From an uncultured Bacilli bacterium (GTDB taxonomy: Bacteria; Bacillota_I; Bacilli_A; RF39; UBA660): DNA of 33,611 bases. The notes beneath the pieces are model-generated. The model was not told where the DNA came from. It made no database searches and was given only the letters and a program-made list of their open reading frames with translations. The stretch's first letter is position 1. Each line of letters begins with the position of its first letter. The translations under genes were made by a program, and so were the position numbers. Positions 21,893 through 32,489 of the stretch are shown here, in pieces. Location of the stretch: positions 1 through 33,611 of the forward strand of contig CANQDC010000007.1 in NCBI GenBank assembly GCA_947591455.1, written 5' to 3'.

Positions 21893-23926
21893 CTAATTAA
21901 CCTCTTTTTTGTTATGCTTTTGTTTTTTAACATCTTCTACTGCTTCATTCATAGCATCTTCTACTGATTTTATATCATCAACAATCATGCTATACCCAAT
22001 AGCAGCTCCATATTCATATGGCATTTTTTTAAATTCTTTCGCAAGTTTATGAATATAACTTGTTATTTGTTTTTGTTGATAACCAACTAAATAAATGACA
22101 AATTCATTTCCATCCGTTCTTATAATTTCACTATTATCTAACTGAGTTTTAACAAGTATATTTGCAGCCGCTTTAATTTGAATATCTCCTTGTTCATAAC
22201 CCATTGTATCATTAATATTTTGTAAGTTATTTAAATCAATCACAATAATAGTTTGTGGATAAACAGTATTTTTAGCCCAACTTTCCAAATTTTCACTTAA
22301 ATAATTTCTATTTTTTAATGAAGTTAATTGATCCATATACTTTAACTTATCTTCTTTTTTAATTTTTTTCGAAATCTTGACTCTTTTTGTAAATCTATAA
22401 ATATATAAAAATAAGAAAACACCAATAATTAATATATACATAAAATAACGAGCAATTGTTCCGGTCACTGTACCATTTTTTAAAGTTTTTTCAAAATTAT
22501 ATATACCCTTATAAGTAGTAATGGAAGCATCTTTATATTGTATAAAAGCATTAAATAATTTAGTAAAAGTTGCATTTGTATTCATACGAATTGCATAATC
22601 TTTTTTTATAAAATTTTTAAACCTAACGTTATATGTTGAAAAAAGACTATTGGCATTTGCTAAATATACTTTTTCATCAGCAATAATAATTTTATTCTTT
22701 TTAATTAGCTTTTCTAATTCTTTTACATTATCATAAGTTTTTAAATGAAGTTTTGTATTTACTTTTAAATAATTATAAATTTCGGTATTATTTTCTACAT
22801 AAACATCTTGACTATTTATTCCATTTAATGAATTTAATACTAAATCATCCTTCTTATTTGCCAACACATAATAATTCATTCCCAAACCAGATAAAACAGT
22901 TTGATAAGTATTATTAATATTATAATACGCAAAATACATATCTTCTTTCTTTTTTTGAATAGCTTTTGCTAAATGATTCACATTTTTATATTTAGTAAAT
23001 TTAATTTCTGTATCACTAAAATCGGTAAATTCTTTTAGATATTGGGCAATAATTCCTCCATAATTTCCCCCCGACAATACTTCATAAGGAGAATTATAAA
23101 CAAAACCATAATGATAAGAAATACTACGCATAGCATCCACTTCTGCAGAAGAAATATTTAATGAATTTATAAATAATTGGAATAAATGCTCCTCATAATA
23201 CGTATTAAAGCTTTCTTCTTTCCATGTATTATAATATTTTTTTAAAATAGAACCTAATACATCATTTCCGACATTTAATTTATAGTAATAAAACATGTCA
23301 CTAAAATGATAGCTAATAGCAAAATTATTTTTTAAAATAGTTTGTAAATACATATGCATAGGTACAATCATATATTGAATATCATTTTGATTATTAAATG
23401 CTTCTAATAAAGTTTCATCATTATCGTAAGTTGTAAGTACAATAGGATTTTGATCACCTAAATAATTGGTAACATAAGAAAAATTCTCATTTAGAATTCC
23501 AATTTTTTTAGCTTCTAAACTATCTATCGAAGGCAAATATTCATAGGATTTGCTAACAAGTACATAATGATCTTTATAAAAAGTTAAATCTGTATCAGAA
23601 ATAGTATTAGAAGCTCCAAAAGAAAGTCCATTTTCCACTTCTCCTAAATTGTAAGCAACCGTATTCATCTCAATATCATAATTTTCAGAAAAATCATTTA
23701 AAAAATCATAAAACAAGCCTTCCCCAGCAACACCAAAAATATCAGCATTATTAAGCACACTGATATTTTGTACGGTAGTAGCATTATTCGCTAAAAATTG
23801 CCTTTCCTCAGTATTTAATTTATTCGGATTATGAAAATAAAGAAAGAGCCCTGTAATACATGATAAAATTAAAACGAATACGAGTATAAATATAATTATC
23901 TTTTTTTTCACTTTCATTTTTACCAC
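21893..23926 (-). CDS. Membrane sensor with two binding-protein-like domains and a degenerate GGDEF domain
   Basis: The 677-residue product has an N-terminal span (residues 8-30), a long extracytoplasmic part and a second span (about 485-505, YFMYILIIGVFLFLYIYRF). A cytoplasmic GGDEF domain runs from about 520 to the end. The outer part reads like two tandem periplasmic-binding-protein (SBP_bac_3-like) modules, split near residue 270 (GFVYNSPYEV). The GGDEF domain keeps LTSLKNRNYL and DLNNLQNINDTMGYEQGD, but its active-site signature is DGNEF instead of GGDEF, so cyclase activity is doubtful; binding of GTP or another ligand is possible. The start is the GTG at 23926, overlapping the previous stop (TAGTG), or the ATG at 23917. 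It is sandwiched between an anchored protein and YihY. Confidence 0.85.
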   Translation of the reverse strand: MVKMKVKKKIIIFILVFVLILSCITGLFLYFHNPNKLNTEERQFLANNATTVQNISVLNNADIFGVAGEGLFYDFLNDFSENYDIEMNTVAYNLGEVENGLSFGASNTISDTDLTFYKDHYVLVSKSYEYLPSIDSLEAKKIGILNENFSYVTNYLGDQNPIVLTTYDNDETLLEAFNNQNDIQYMIVPMHMYLQTILKNNFAISYHFSDMFYYYKLNVGNDVLGSILKKYYNTWKEESFNTYYEEHLFQLFINSLNISSAEVDAMRSISYHYGFVYNSPYEVLSGGNYGGIIAQYLKEFTDFSDTEIKFTKYKNVNHLAKAIQKKKEDMYFAYYNINNTYQTVLSGLGMNYYVLANKKDDLVLNSLNGINSQDVYVENNTEIYNYLKVNTKLHLKTYDNVKELEKLIKKNKIIIADEKVYLANANSLFSTYNVRFKNFIKKDYAIRMNTNATFTKLFNAFIQYKDASITTYKGIYNFEKTLKNGTVTGTIARYFMYILIIGVFLFLYIYRFTKRVKISKKIKKEDKLKYMDQLTSLKNRNYLSENLESWAKNTVYPQTIIVIDLNNLQNINDTMGYEQGDIQIKAAANILVKTQLDNSEIIRTDGNEFVIYLVGYQQKQITSYIHKLAKEFKKMPYEYGAAIGYSMIVDDIKSVEDAMNEAVEDVKKQKHNKKEVN

Positions 23927-24417
23927 TACTCACTATCTTTTACGACTTCAGTATTATTATTCCAAATTAGTCCTGTACCATTTACATTTTTGGCACCCAT
24001 AATTAAAAAGCCATCATTACTTTCAGTTCCCTTATTCTTTAAAGTAAAATGAAAGTCATAAAAATTAAGATATTTTTCATCAAAAGTCATTAAAGCTGCC
24101 AATGCTTTACTTTCCGCTTCTACCAAAGTAACAGTATCTACAAATTCTAAAGAAACATATACAATTTTACCTTGGGTACGAAAAGATACATCTTTAATTA
24201 ACTCATCTTGCTTTATAGTATCCAAAAAATTATTTTTAACCTCATCCGTAATTTTTACCTCAGAAATTCCATCTAAACGATCTCCATAACTAGATTTAGA
24301 AGAGCCAAAAAAATAACTAATACATACTCCTAATATTATGAAACAACATATTATTACAATTATAAACAAAACAAATAAAATTCGATTTTCAACCCACATT
24401 TTCTTTAATTTATTCAT
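23926..24417 (-). CDS. Single-span anchored protein upstream of the GGDEF sensor
   Basis: The family is unknown. The 163-residue product has a basic N-terminus, one long hydrophobic span (residues 13-37) and an outer domain with mixed alpha/beta character (KIVYVSLEFVDTVTLVEAES). It ends in GAKNVNGTGLIWNNN. AGAGGT precedes the ATG. It overlaps the GGDEF gene by one base and is the first gene of the operon, so it may work with the sensor, for example as a partner outside the membrane; that is inferred from position only. Confidence 0.7.
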   Translation of the reverse strand: MNKLKKMWVENRILFVLFIIVIICCFIILGVCISYFFGSSKSSYGDRLDGISEVKITDEVKNNFLDTIKQDELIKDVSFRTQGKIVYVSLEFVDTVTLVEAESKALAALMTFDEKYLNFYDFHFTLKNKGTESNDGFLIMGAKNVNGTGLIWNNNTEVVKDSE

Positions 24418-24447
24418 ATTCTACCTCTTTCATATAAGGTTTTATTC

Positions 24448-24463
24448 ATTATACTACATTATA
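24448..24463 (-). promoter_or_regulatory. Tandem -10 boxes upstream of the sensor operon
   Basis: Two perfect TATAAT boxes lie ten bases apart on the minus strand (24463-24458 and 24453-24448). No good -35 box is seen for either, so strength and exact start are unclear. Confidence 0.45.
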
Positions 24464-24521
24464 ACTCTTTTTACTAGTTTTTTAAAACTTATCCATTCTT
24501 TTACTAAGGTATTTAAAAAGA

Positions 24522-26558
<2,037 letters not shown>

Positions 26559-26561
26559 TTA

Positions 26562-28649
26562 TTATTTCACTTTTTTTACGCTTTTATGATTTTTCATTAA
26601 CTTTTTAATCCCTATTTTATTATTAAAGGCCACTGTAATTAGCATTTTATCAACACCAACCACTACTCCTCTGCCATAAGTATCATGCATAATGATATCA
26701 CCACTTTTAAAATCAACATTTTCATCCGTGTACATTTCATCCTTGACAAAAGAATTCTCTTCTTTGGCACTGGCATGAATATCTTCAACTAAATCTTTAT
26801 CAATTTCATCAATAAACCTACTTGGAGGATTCACACTTTCTTTTCCATATAACATTCTTCGCTTGGCATTGGTTATATATAACAAATCTCTAGCTCTTGT
26901 AATACCAACATACATAAGACGTCGTTCTTCTTCTAGTCCATCCTTTTCAAATAAAGAATTCGCATGAGGGAAAATACCTTCTTCCATCCCAATCAAAAAC
27001 ACAACATCAAACTCTAATCCCTTGGCGCTATGAATTGTCATTAATGTTACCGCATCTTCATAAGTTTTATGCTCAGACATATCAGCAATTAAACTAATTT
27101 CTTCCAAGAAATCATCTAAATTTTCATTCCCTGTTCTTTCCTCATAAGAAGCAGTGATACTCTTAAATTCCATTAAATTTTCAAGACGCAATTCACTTTC
27201 CAAAGACTTTTCTTCTTCCAATTCTTTTTTTAAACCCGTTTTTTCTAAAACCACATCAATTAACTCAGTTAAAGATAACGATTCACTATCATTCGTTAAT
27301 TCTAAAATCAAATTCTTAAATTCCAGTTCTTTTCCCTTATTAATCGCATTAAACATAGTTATCCCTTGAATAGAAGCTTCCAATTCTAAATTTTTAATTG
27401 TACTGGGACCGATTTTTCTTTTCGGAACATTAATAACCCTTCTTAAACTAACTTCATCCTGATGATTACTGATTAACCGTAAATAACTTATTAAATCCTT
27501 AATTTCTTTTCTTTGATAGAAATAATAACTACCTAGTACTTTATAAGGCAAATTCGCTTTAATAAACATTTCTTCGACTATCCGGGCTTGTCCATTCGTC
27601 CGATAAAAAATGGCAATATCTTTGGCTTTATATCCTTCTGTTATTAACTTTTTAATTTCTTCAATACATAAAGTAACTTCATGTTTCTCATCGTAGCTTC
27701 GTAAATATTGAACCTTTGCCCCCAACACTTTATTACTTTTCAAATTTTTTTCTTTTCGATCTTTATTATTCTTAATTACAGAATTGGCAGCATCTAAAAT
27801 CATTTTCGTACTGCGATAATTTTCTTCCAATGAAATCACTTTTGTATTTTTATAATCTTTTTCAAAATTCAAAATATTTTTATAATTAGCTCCTCGAAAC
27901 ATATATATCGATTGATCCGGATCTCCAACTACAAAAATATTTTGTTGGCCACTCCCTAATAATTTTGTTAATTTGTATTGAACTTCATTCGTATCTTGAT
28001 ATTCATCTATTAAGATATACTGAAACTTTTCTTGATAATGGGCAAGAACTTCAGCATTTTCTTTAAATAATTTTACGGGTAAAGAAAGTAAATCATCAAA
28101 ATCAACGGAATTATTTTTTCTTAAAACGTTTATATATTCACGATAAACGCGTAATGCAATATGTTCAATATCACTATTAAAATACTGATCAATCTGAGCA
28201 TCACTTAACATCTCATTTTTGATAAAACTAATTCGATTCCGAATATAAGAAGGAGCACATTCTTCTTTAGTGATCCCCAAATCTTTCATAATTTTTTTAA
28301 TAACCGTTACAACATCTTCACTATCTAGTATCGTAAAATTTCTCTCTAATCCTAAATGCATATAATTTTCTCTTATAATACGCAATCCGAAAGAGTGAAA
28401 AGTTCCAACAAATGTATTATTGTCTGGAACTAATATTTCTAATCGTTCTTTCATTTCCTTAGCTGCCTTATTGGTAAAAGTAATAGCTAAAATAGAATAA
28501 GATGGAATCCCTTGATCAATCAAATAAGCAATTCGCGTAGTAAGAACTTTTGTTTTTCCACTACCCGCTCCAGCAATCACTAAACATGGACCATTTGTGT
28601 GCATAACTGCCTCTCTTTGTTGGCCATTTAAATTTTGTAAATAATCCAT
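26562..28649 (-). CDS. pcrA: ATP-dependent DNA helicase PcrA
   Basis: PcrA is a UvrD-family 3'-5' helicase for repair, for removal of RecA filaments and for rolling-circle plasmids. The 695-residue product has Walker A AGAGSGKT (residues 26-33), motif Ia AITFTNKAAKEMKERL, motif II DEYQDTN, VVGDPDQSIYMFRGA and motif VI YVGITRARDLLYI. The C-terminal Tudor-like segment (GDIIMHDTYGRGVVVGV) that contacts RNA polymerase is present. It leads the pcrA-ligA operon. Confidence 0.97.
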   Translation of the reverse strand: MDYLQNLNGQQREAVMHTNGPCLVIAGAGSGKTKVLTTRIAYLIDQGIPSYSILAITFTNKAAKEMKERLEILVPDNNTFVGTFHSFGLRIIRENYMHLGLERNFTILDSEDVVTVIKKIMKDLGITKEECAPSYIRNRISFIKNEMLSDAQIDQYFNSDIEHIALRVYREYINVLRKNNSVDFDDLLSLPVKLFKENAEVLAHYQEKFQYILIDEYQDTNEVQYKLTKLLGSGQQNIFVVGDPDQSIYMFRGANYKNILNFEKDYKNTKVISLEENYRSTKMILDAANSVIKNNKDRKEKNLKSNKVLGAKVQYLRSYDEKHEVTLCIEEIKKLITEGYKAKDIAIFYRTNGQARIVEEMFIKANLPYKVLGSYYFYQRKEIKDLISYLRLISNHQDEVSLRRVINVPKRKIGPSTIKNLELEASIQGITMFNAINKGKELEFKNLILELTNDSESLSLTELIDVVLEKTGLKKELEEEKSLESELRLENLMEFKSITASYEERTGNENLDDFLEEISLIADMSEHKTYEDAVTLMTIHSAKGLEFDVVFLIGMEEGIFPHANSLFEKDGLEEERRLMYVGITRARDLLYITNAKRRMLYGKESVNPPSRFIDEIDKDLVEDIHASAKEENSFVKDEMYTDENVDFKSGDIIMHDTYGRGVVVGVDKMLITVAFNNKIGIKKLMKNHKSVKKVK

Positions 28650-28674
28650 AGTATCAATTCCTATCTATAATTTT

Positions 28675-28683
28675 ATTATACCA
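28675..28683 (-). promoter_or_regulatory. Extended -10 of the pcrA-ligA promoter
   Basis: TGGTATAAT on the minus strand (28683-28675) is an extended -10 and lies about 25 bases before the pcrA start. No convincing -35 is present, as is usual when the TGn extension compensates. Confidence 0.55.
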
Positions 28684-28693
28684 TTTAGAGCAA

Positions 28694-28717
28694 TAAAAAA
28701 GAAGCTTTTTACGCTTC
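28694..28717 (-). terminator. Terminator of the three-gene helical-repeat operon
   Basis: GAAGC, loop GTAAAAA, GCTTC and TTTTTT on the minus strand lie just after the stop of the gene at 28725-29012. Confidence 0.75.
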
Positions 28718-28724
28718 AAAAAAA

Positions 28725-29012
28725 TTATAAGAACTCCACAATATCTGGATTTTTTTTGATTTTTTCAACTAAATCCTCACGATCATATTTATTAAAAATA
28801 TTCATAAAATTACTATTATCCATTAAAAACATATCATAAAATTTCGTAAAAATTTCTTTACTATTTTGAATACCTAATTCTTTTAAAGAATCCAAATTTT
28901 TAGAAACCAAACGATAGGAATTAAAAATACTTTCTACTAATAAAGGTGGGATATTTGCACTTAATTCTTGAATTTCTTTATCAGAAAAATCATAATCTAA
29001 TAAAAATTTCAT
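28725..29012 (-). CDS. Short helical protein, third gene of an unknown operon
   Basis: The family is unknown. The 95-residue protein has no membrane span and is almost entirely predicted helix. It contains LKELGI followed by spaced hydrophobics and ends KIKKNPDIVEFL. The spacing, a GI turn then about 30 residues to an NP turn and L, recalls the helical repeats in the two genes upstream. GGGAGG precedes the ATG and lies inside the end of the upstream gene, whose stop is one base away, so the genes are translationally coupled. Confidence 0.65.
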   Translation of the reverse strand: MKFLLDYDFSDKEIQELSANIPPLLVESIFNSYRLVSKNLDSLKELGIQNSKEIFTKFYDMFLMDNSNFMNIFNKYDREDLVEKIKKNPDIVEFL

Positions 29013-29013
29013 A

Positions 29014-29826
29014 TTACATACCTCCCGTACTAAAGTGATTCTTTATAATGTCTTGTATTTCCGAAACAGATAATTCACTTTGATAAAATAATACAAACAA
29101 TAAAGCGTCGATATAAGATATTGAAAAATTAAGTTCAATAATTTTATTAATGGTATCTTTTATATTTTGGAAAGTATTCACTTCTTTTTTATCAATAATA
29201 ATCTTCCATTCATCATCTACTGGAAACAAATATTCTTCACAAATCTTATTTTCTACTTTTTGAAGTTCTAAAGCAATATTATTATCTTCTTCCCCATCAT
29301 TGGCAACGCCATTTAAAAATTTATCTACAATAGAAGAATCTTGTAAAACGGTTTTCAAATAAGAATTTACATCTTGTAAATCATTAGAAGAAGCTTGTTG
29401 TTCTATTTTATCAATATCCATTAATAATACATCTAAATTATATTCACTTCCATTATAATAGGAAGATTTTGCAATCCGTTTCATATTCGTTAAAATCGTT
29501 TTAATATTTTTTGGAGCAGCCAACATTTCAGGATGTTGTCTTAAAAAATCTAATTCTCCAATATCTTTAAAAGAAGCTATAATTTTACGAAGTTCATCAG
29601 AAGATACAGCAAATACTCTCAAATTATACATTCCATTTGATTTTTGCAAAGGGATTTTATTTTCCACAAGCATGTCTACGATGTTGCCAAACTCTTCTTC
29701 ATCATGAAGTAAAAGCAAACTAATTCCAAACTTATTAAAACAATCTGAAAATAAAGTAATGCCCTCTTCCGTATTAGAAATCAGGTTTGCTGTTTTTAAT
29801 TTATTTAATACAGATACTATATTCAT
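29014..29826 (-). CDS. Helical-repeat protein, second gene of an unknown operon
   Basis: The family is unknown. The 270-residue soluble protein begins MNIVSVLNKLKTANLI. Its first half has repeated units of about 30 residues: FNKFGISLLLLHDEEEF, MLVENKIPLQKSNGMYNLRVF, then DELRKIIASFKD and FLRQHPEMLAAPKNI. The second half is acidic and helical. The repeats look like short alpha-solenoid units with a GI or NP turn. GAGGG precedes the ATG. It lies 12 bases after the first gene and overlaps the Shine-Dalgarno of the third. Confidence 0.65.
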   Translation of the reverse strand: MNIVSVLNKLKTANLISNTEEGITLFSDCFNKFGISLLLLHDEEEFGNIVDMLVENKIPLQKSNGMYNLRVFAVSSDELRKIIASFKDIGELDFLRQHPEMLAAPKNIKTILTNMKRIAKSSYYNGSEYNLDVLLMDIDKIEQQASSNDLQDVNSYLKTVLQDSSIVDKFLNGVANDGEEDNNIALELQKVENKICEEYLFPVDDEWKIIIDKKEVNTFQNIKDTINKIIELNFSISYIDALLFVLFYQSELSVSEIQDIIKNHFSTGGM

Positions 29827-29838
29827 TTTAATCCCTCA

Positions 29839-30966
29839 CTAATACGCCATTAATGGAACATTTTTGGGATCCATTCCATTGTTTCGTAAATAATCAATTG
29901 CACTTGTTAGTTCATCTTTTGTATATTTTTCTAAAATACTTGGATTTAAATAAACATCAATAGGTTCTTTCCCAACAGATAATAAAGCATTAATTTTATC
30001 CTCTAAATGTTCATCAAGCATTAATGAAGCATGATTAATAAAAATATCCACTCCTATACCAGATTTTTTAACATACGATACATTTTTCTTAATTAACTCT
30101 TCATCTAAATTAGCATTTAAATAATCAATTTCTTGTCCTGTAAAATCTAAATAATTGATACCCAAATTATCTAAAAGCGTCAAAAGTTCATTTGGCTTTT
30201 CTGATTCTTCGGGTTCAAAAGAAACATCAACAGCAGGTTCTTCAACAATTTTTACACTTTCTTCTACGACTGGTTCAGCATTTTTAGCTTCCACAATGAC
30301 TTCGCTAATCGTCTTTCCACTTTTTTCCTTTTCTTTAACTTTTTCATCATAACTAAATAAAGCATCTTCTGGGAACATTAATATTTTCGCAGCTTCCCTT
30401 TGTTCTTCTTCTGTAAAATTAAATTGTTCTAGTAAAGAAGTGATTGAATCTCTGGTAATATTAATTCGACCTGATAAAGCTAAATCAAAATATTCATTTA
30501 ATTTTTCTTGATTGGCTAAAGCAGCATCTTTTCGTATAGCCAGTTCATCAATAGTAGTAATGGCTGTATTCATTTCTTCCTCTACTTTTAATAGTTGGTC
30601 TTCTGCTTTTTTAGTATCTGAAACAACAGTATCTATTGTACGTGGTAAGGATCTATTTAATTTTTCTACTAATCCATCTGGATCAAAATCAATATGCAAA
30701 CGATCTAAAACAGTAGCATATTCCTCACGATCAATTCCTGTTAAAAGTTCAATTAATTTTTCGCCTTGATCATTTAATTCTTCATGTTGTTTTTCTAAAT
30801 CTGCAATTTTTTCTTGTAAATTTTTCTTTTCTTCTGTTGTTCTGGCTTTTGTTTCTTCTGCTTTATTTTTTTGCTTATCCATTTCCACTAAAACAACACT
30901 ATCTTCTCCACGTAAATTGTATAACTTATCTAACAAACTACTTACATCCGGCGCTAAGGCTTTCAT
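29839..30966 (-). CDS. Coiled-coil protein with C-terminal mTERF-like helical repeats
   Basis: The family is not recognised. From the ATG at 30966 it has 375 residues and three parts. A coiled coil runs over about residues 25-150 (TTEEKKNLQEKIADLEKQHEE and later KKAEDQLLKVEEEMN). A Glu/Val/Pro-rich linker spans about residues 210-250. The C-terminal domain has repeated units: LLDNLGINYLDF, KKNVSYVKKSGIGVDIF, INALLSVGKEPIDVYLNPSIL and IDYLRNNGMDPKNVPLMAY. The spacing of 'LGI ... NP.IL' turns resembles mTERF repeats; this is a visual comparison only. GGGAG precedes the ATG; a GTG three codons upstream is the alternative. It leads the operon from a good promoter. Confidence 0.7.
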   Translation of the reverse strand: MKALAPDVSSLLDKLYNLRGEDSVVLVEMDKQKNKAEETKARTTEEKKNLQEKIADLEKQHEELNDQGEKLIELLTGIDREEYATVLDRLHIDFDPDGLVEKLNRSLPRTIDTVVSDTKKAEDQLLKVEEEMNTAITTIDELAIRKDAALANQEKLNEYFDLALSGRINITRDSITSLLEQFNFTEEEQREAAKILMFPEDALFSYDEKVKEKEKSGKTISEVIVEAKNAEPVVEESVKIVEEPAVDVSFEPEESEKPNELLTLLDNLGINYLDFTGQEIDYLNANLDEELIKKNVSYVKKSGIGVDIFINHASLMLDEHLEDKINALLSVGKEPIDVYLNPSILEKYTKDELTSAIDYLRNNGMDPKNVPLMAY

Positions 30967-30993
30967 ACTAATCACTCCCTTATTCTAACCATC

Positions 30994-31022
30994 ATTATAG
31001 CAAAACCTTTTTAAAAAGTAAA
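30994..31022 (-). promoter_or_regulatory. Promoter of the three-gene helical-repeat operon
   Basis: The minus strand has TTTACT (31022-31017), a 17-base spacer and a perfect TATAAT (30999-30994), about 20 bases upstream of the first gene's Shine-Dalgarno. Confidence 0.7.
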
Positions 31023-31097
31023 TAACATATATTTTATTTAGCTTAGAAAGTGCTTAAATCGCTTCCTTGCAAAAAAAAAGTACCCAATTCTTTAGAT

Positions 31098-31129
31098 AAA
31101 AAAAGAACTGATATTTCTAACAATTCCTT
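31098..31129 (-). terminator. Terminator after tRNA-Trp
   Basis: GAATTG and CAGTTC arms (with G-U pairs) around a 10-base loop are followed by TTTTTTT on the minus strand, about 35 bases past the tRNA 3' end. Confidence 0.6.
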
Positions 31130-31161
31130 TATCTATTGAATGGCCAAAAGCCTTGAATTCA

Positions 31162-31235
31162 TGGCAGGGGATGAGAGAATCGAACTCCCAACTAAAGTTT
31201 TGGAGACTCCTATTATACCATTTAACTAATCCCCT
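31162..31235 (-). tRNA. tRNA-Trp (anticodon CCA)
   Basis: The minus strand folds as a full cloverleaf. The acceptor is AGGGGAT/ATCCCCT; the D stem is GTTA/TAAT; the anticodon stem is GGAGT/ACTTT with loop CTCCAAA, anticodon CCA (31203-31201). The T stem is GGGAG/CTCTC with TTCGATT, and an encoded CCA end follows discriminator G. CCA reads UGG only, consistent with UGA being a stop in this window. Confidence 0.95.
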
Positions 31236-31252
31236 AAAAATTGAACAAGTTT

Positions 31253-31281
31253 ATTATAACAAATCCTTAACTTTTTAGCAA
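31253..31281 (-). promoter_or_regulatory. Promoter of tRNA-Trp
   Basis: The minus strand has TTGCTA (31281-31276), a 17-base spacer and TATAAT (31258-31253). The predicted start is about ten bases before the tRNA 5' end. Confidence 0.7.
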
Positions 31282-31312
31282 ATACTTTCATACAATACTT
31301 TAGGTGAAGATT

Positions 31313-31735
31313 ATGCTAATTAATTATACGCCAAAAGAAATGGAATTATTAGCTCGTATCATGCGAGCAGAAGCTCTAGCAGAAGGAAATTTAGGAATGC
31401 TTATGGTTGGAAACGTCGTTATTAATCGAGCAGTTGCCAATTGTCTAACTTTTACAAATATCAGAAGTATTACAGACGCCATTTATCAAAAAAATCAATT
31501 TTCTGGTATTAATAATTCACTTTTTGAAGCATCTCCAACTACTTTAGAAAAAGATTTAGCCCAAAGAGTTTTACGTGGTGAATATTACTATCCTGCTACT
31601 CATGCCCTATGGTTTTATGCTCCTGCTAAAAATACCTCTTGCCAAAATACTTGGTACGATCAAGCCTATGCCGGAAGCTATAGAAATCATTGTTTTTACA
31701 GACCAGACGCAGGAGTATGTAAAGAATTATATTGA
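31313..31735 (+). CDS. Cell wall hydrolase, SleB/CwlJ type
   Basis: This is a peptidoglycan hydrolase of the SleB/CwlJ catalytic family (Hydrolase_2). The 140-residue product is almost only the catalytic domain. It has LLARIMRAEALAEGN with the conserved acidic residue, MVGNVVINRAV, a Cys, and AIYQKNQFSGI. The C-terminal half (ATHALWFYAPAKNTSCQN, YRNHCFYRPD) is usual for this domain. There is no obvious signal peptide or binding domain. The ATG at 31313 has AGGTGA upstream; a GTG at 31304 is in frame but overlaps that signal. It is convergent with the LysM gene. A role in wall remodelling is more likely than spore germination, as no spore genes are seen. Confidence 0.88.
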   Translation: MLINYTPKEMELLARIMRAEALAEGNLGMLMVGNVVINRAVANCLTFTNIRSITDAIYQKNQFSGINNSLFEASPTTLEKDLAQRVLRGEYYYPATHALWFYAPAKNTSCQNTWYDQAYAGSYRNHCFYRPDAGVCKELY

Positions 31736-31753
31736 AGCCTGAAAAGGCTTTTT
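31735..31753 (+). terminator. Terminator of the SleB-type gene
   Basis: AAGCC, loop TGAAAA, GGCTT and TTT on the plus strand. The last base of the TGA stop is the first base of the stem. Confidence 0.7.
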
Positions 31754-31760
31754 ATAATGC

Positions 31761-31783
31761 AAAAAAACAATCAAAGATTGTTT
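31761..31783 (-). terminator. Terminator of the LysM gene
   Basis: AAACAATC, loop TTT, GATTGTTT and further T on the minus strand directly follow the LysM stop codon. It lies back to back with the SleB terminator. Confidence 0.75.
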
Positions 31784-31784
31784 A

Positions 31785-32391
31785 TCATGGAATTAAAAGT
31801 TTTTGACCAATAGTTAATGTACTAGTCGCTAAATTATTTAAAGATTGAATCGCACTAACCGTTGTATTATATTTTCTTGCAATAGCATACAAGGTATCTC
31901 CTGCCTGAACTATATATACTTGATTCATTTGGGTAGAATTTGGAATAATTAATCTTTGTCCTACACTAAGTAAACTACTCGTAAGATTATTAATAGTCAT
32001 GATTTCTTTAACAGTTGTTCCAAACATATTTGCTATTTTATACAAACTATCTCCCCTTTGAACAACATAATAATTATCAGCCATTTCATCATCTTCCGGT
32101 TTTATTTTTAATACTTGGCCGATACTTAAAGTATTATTTACTAAATTATTTAATGCTTTTAGTTGATCTACAGAAAGATTATTTTTTCTTGCTATAGAAT
32201 ATAATGTATCTCCAGCTTGAACTATATATGTATCCATTTCTTTAGGAATCTCTTCTTTTATTTTTAATACTTGACCAACACTTAATGCATTACTTGTTAA
32301 ATTATTCATTCTTTTTAATTCATCAACTGTAATTCCATTTTTCTTTGCAATACTCCATAAAGTATCTCCTGATACATTTTTTATGTAGTAT
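31785..32391 (-). pseudogene. 5'-truncated LysM-repeat protein
   Basis: This is the remnant of a peptidoglycan-binding protein. It has four LysM repeats separated by short linkers. Each reads like YIVQAGDTLYSIARK, then LNNL and a hydrophobic end (SIGQVLKIK). The most upstream repeat is also complete (YYIKNVSGDTLWSIAKK), but the frame meets a TAA a few bases before it (about 32395) and has no start codon. The only in-frame ATG (32309) is in the middle of that repeat and has no Shine-Dalgarno. The region just upstream (32392-32416) is a copy of the 3' end of the recombinase gene at 33046, so the original 5' part was displaced by integration. What remains lacks a signal peptide and is probably not made. 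Confidence 0.8.
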
Positions 32392-32416
32392 TTTTAAATG
32401 TAAATATAATATCTAT
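32392..32416. repeat. 25-bp direct repeat, left copy (element/LysM junction)
   Basis: 24 of 25 bases match 33054-33078, which is the last coding part of the serine recombinase gene. This copy abuts the broken LysM gene and is followed by an ATCTATT/AATAGAT inverted repeat (32411-32427). It is a candidate attachment-site scar. Confidence 0.7.
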
Positions 32417-32489
32417 TTCAAATAGATAATAATGTTATTTTATATAAATTTTTATTTCTAAAACACTATATTATTCCTGTTTTTCTTTT

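Noticed and set aside
31785-32309. LysM gene read as an intact 174-residue protein starting at the ATG 32309
   Set aside because: The ATG lies inside a LysM repeat that continues upstream in frame, has no Shine-Dalgarno and would give no signal peptide. A truncated gene explains the data better.
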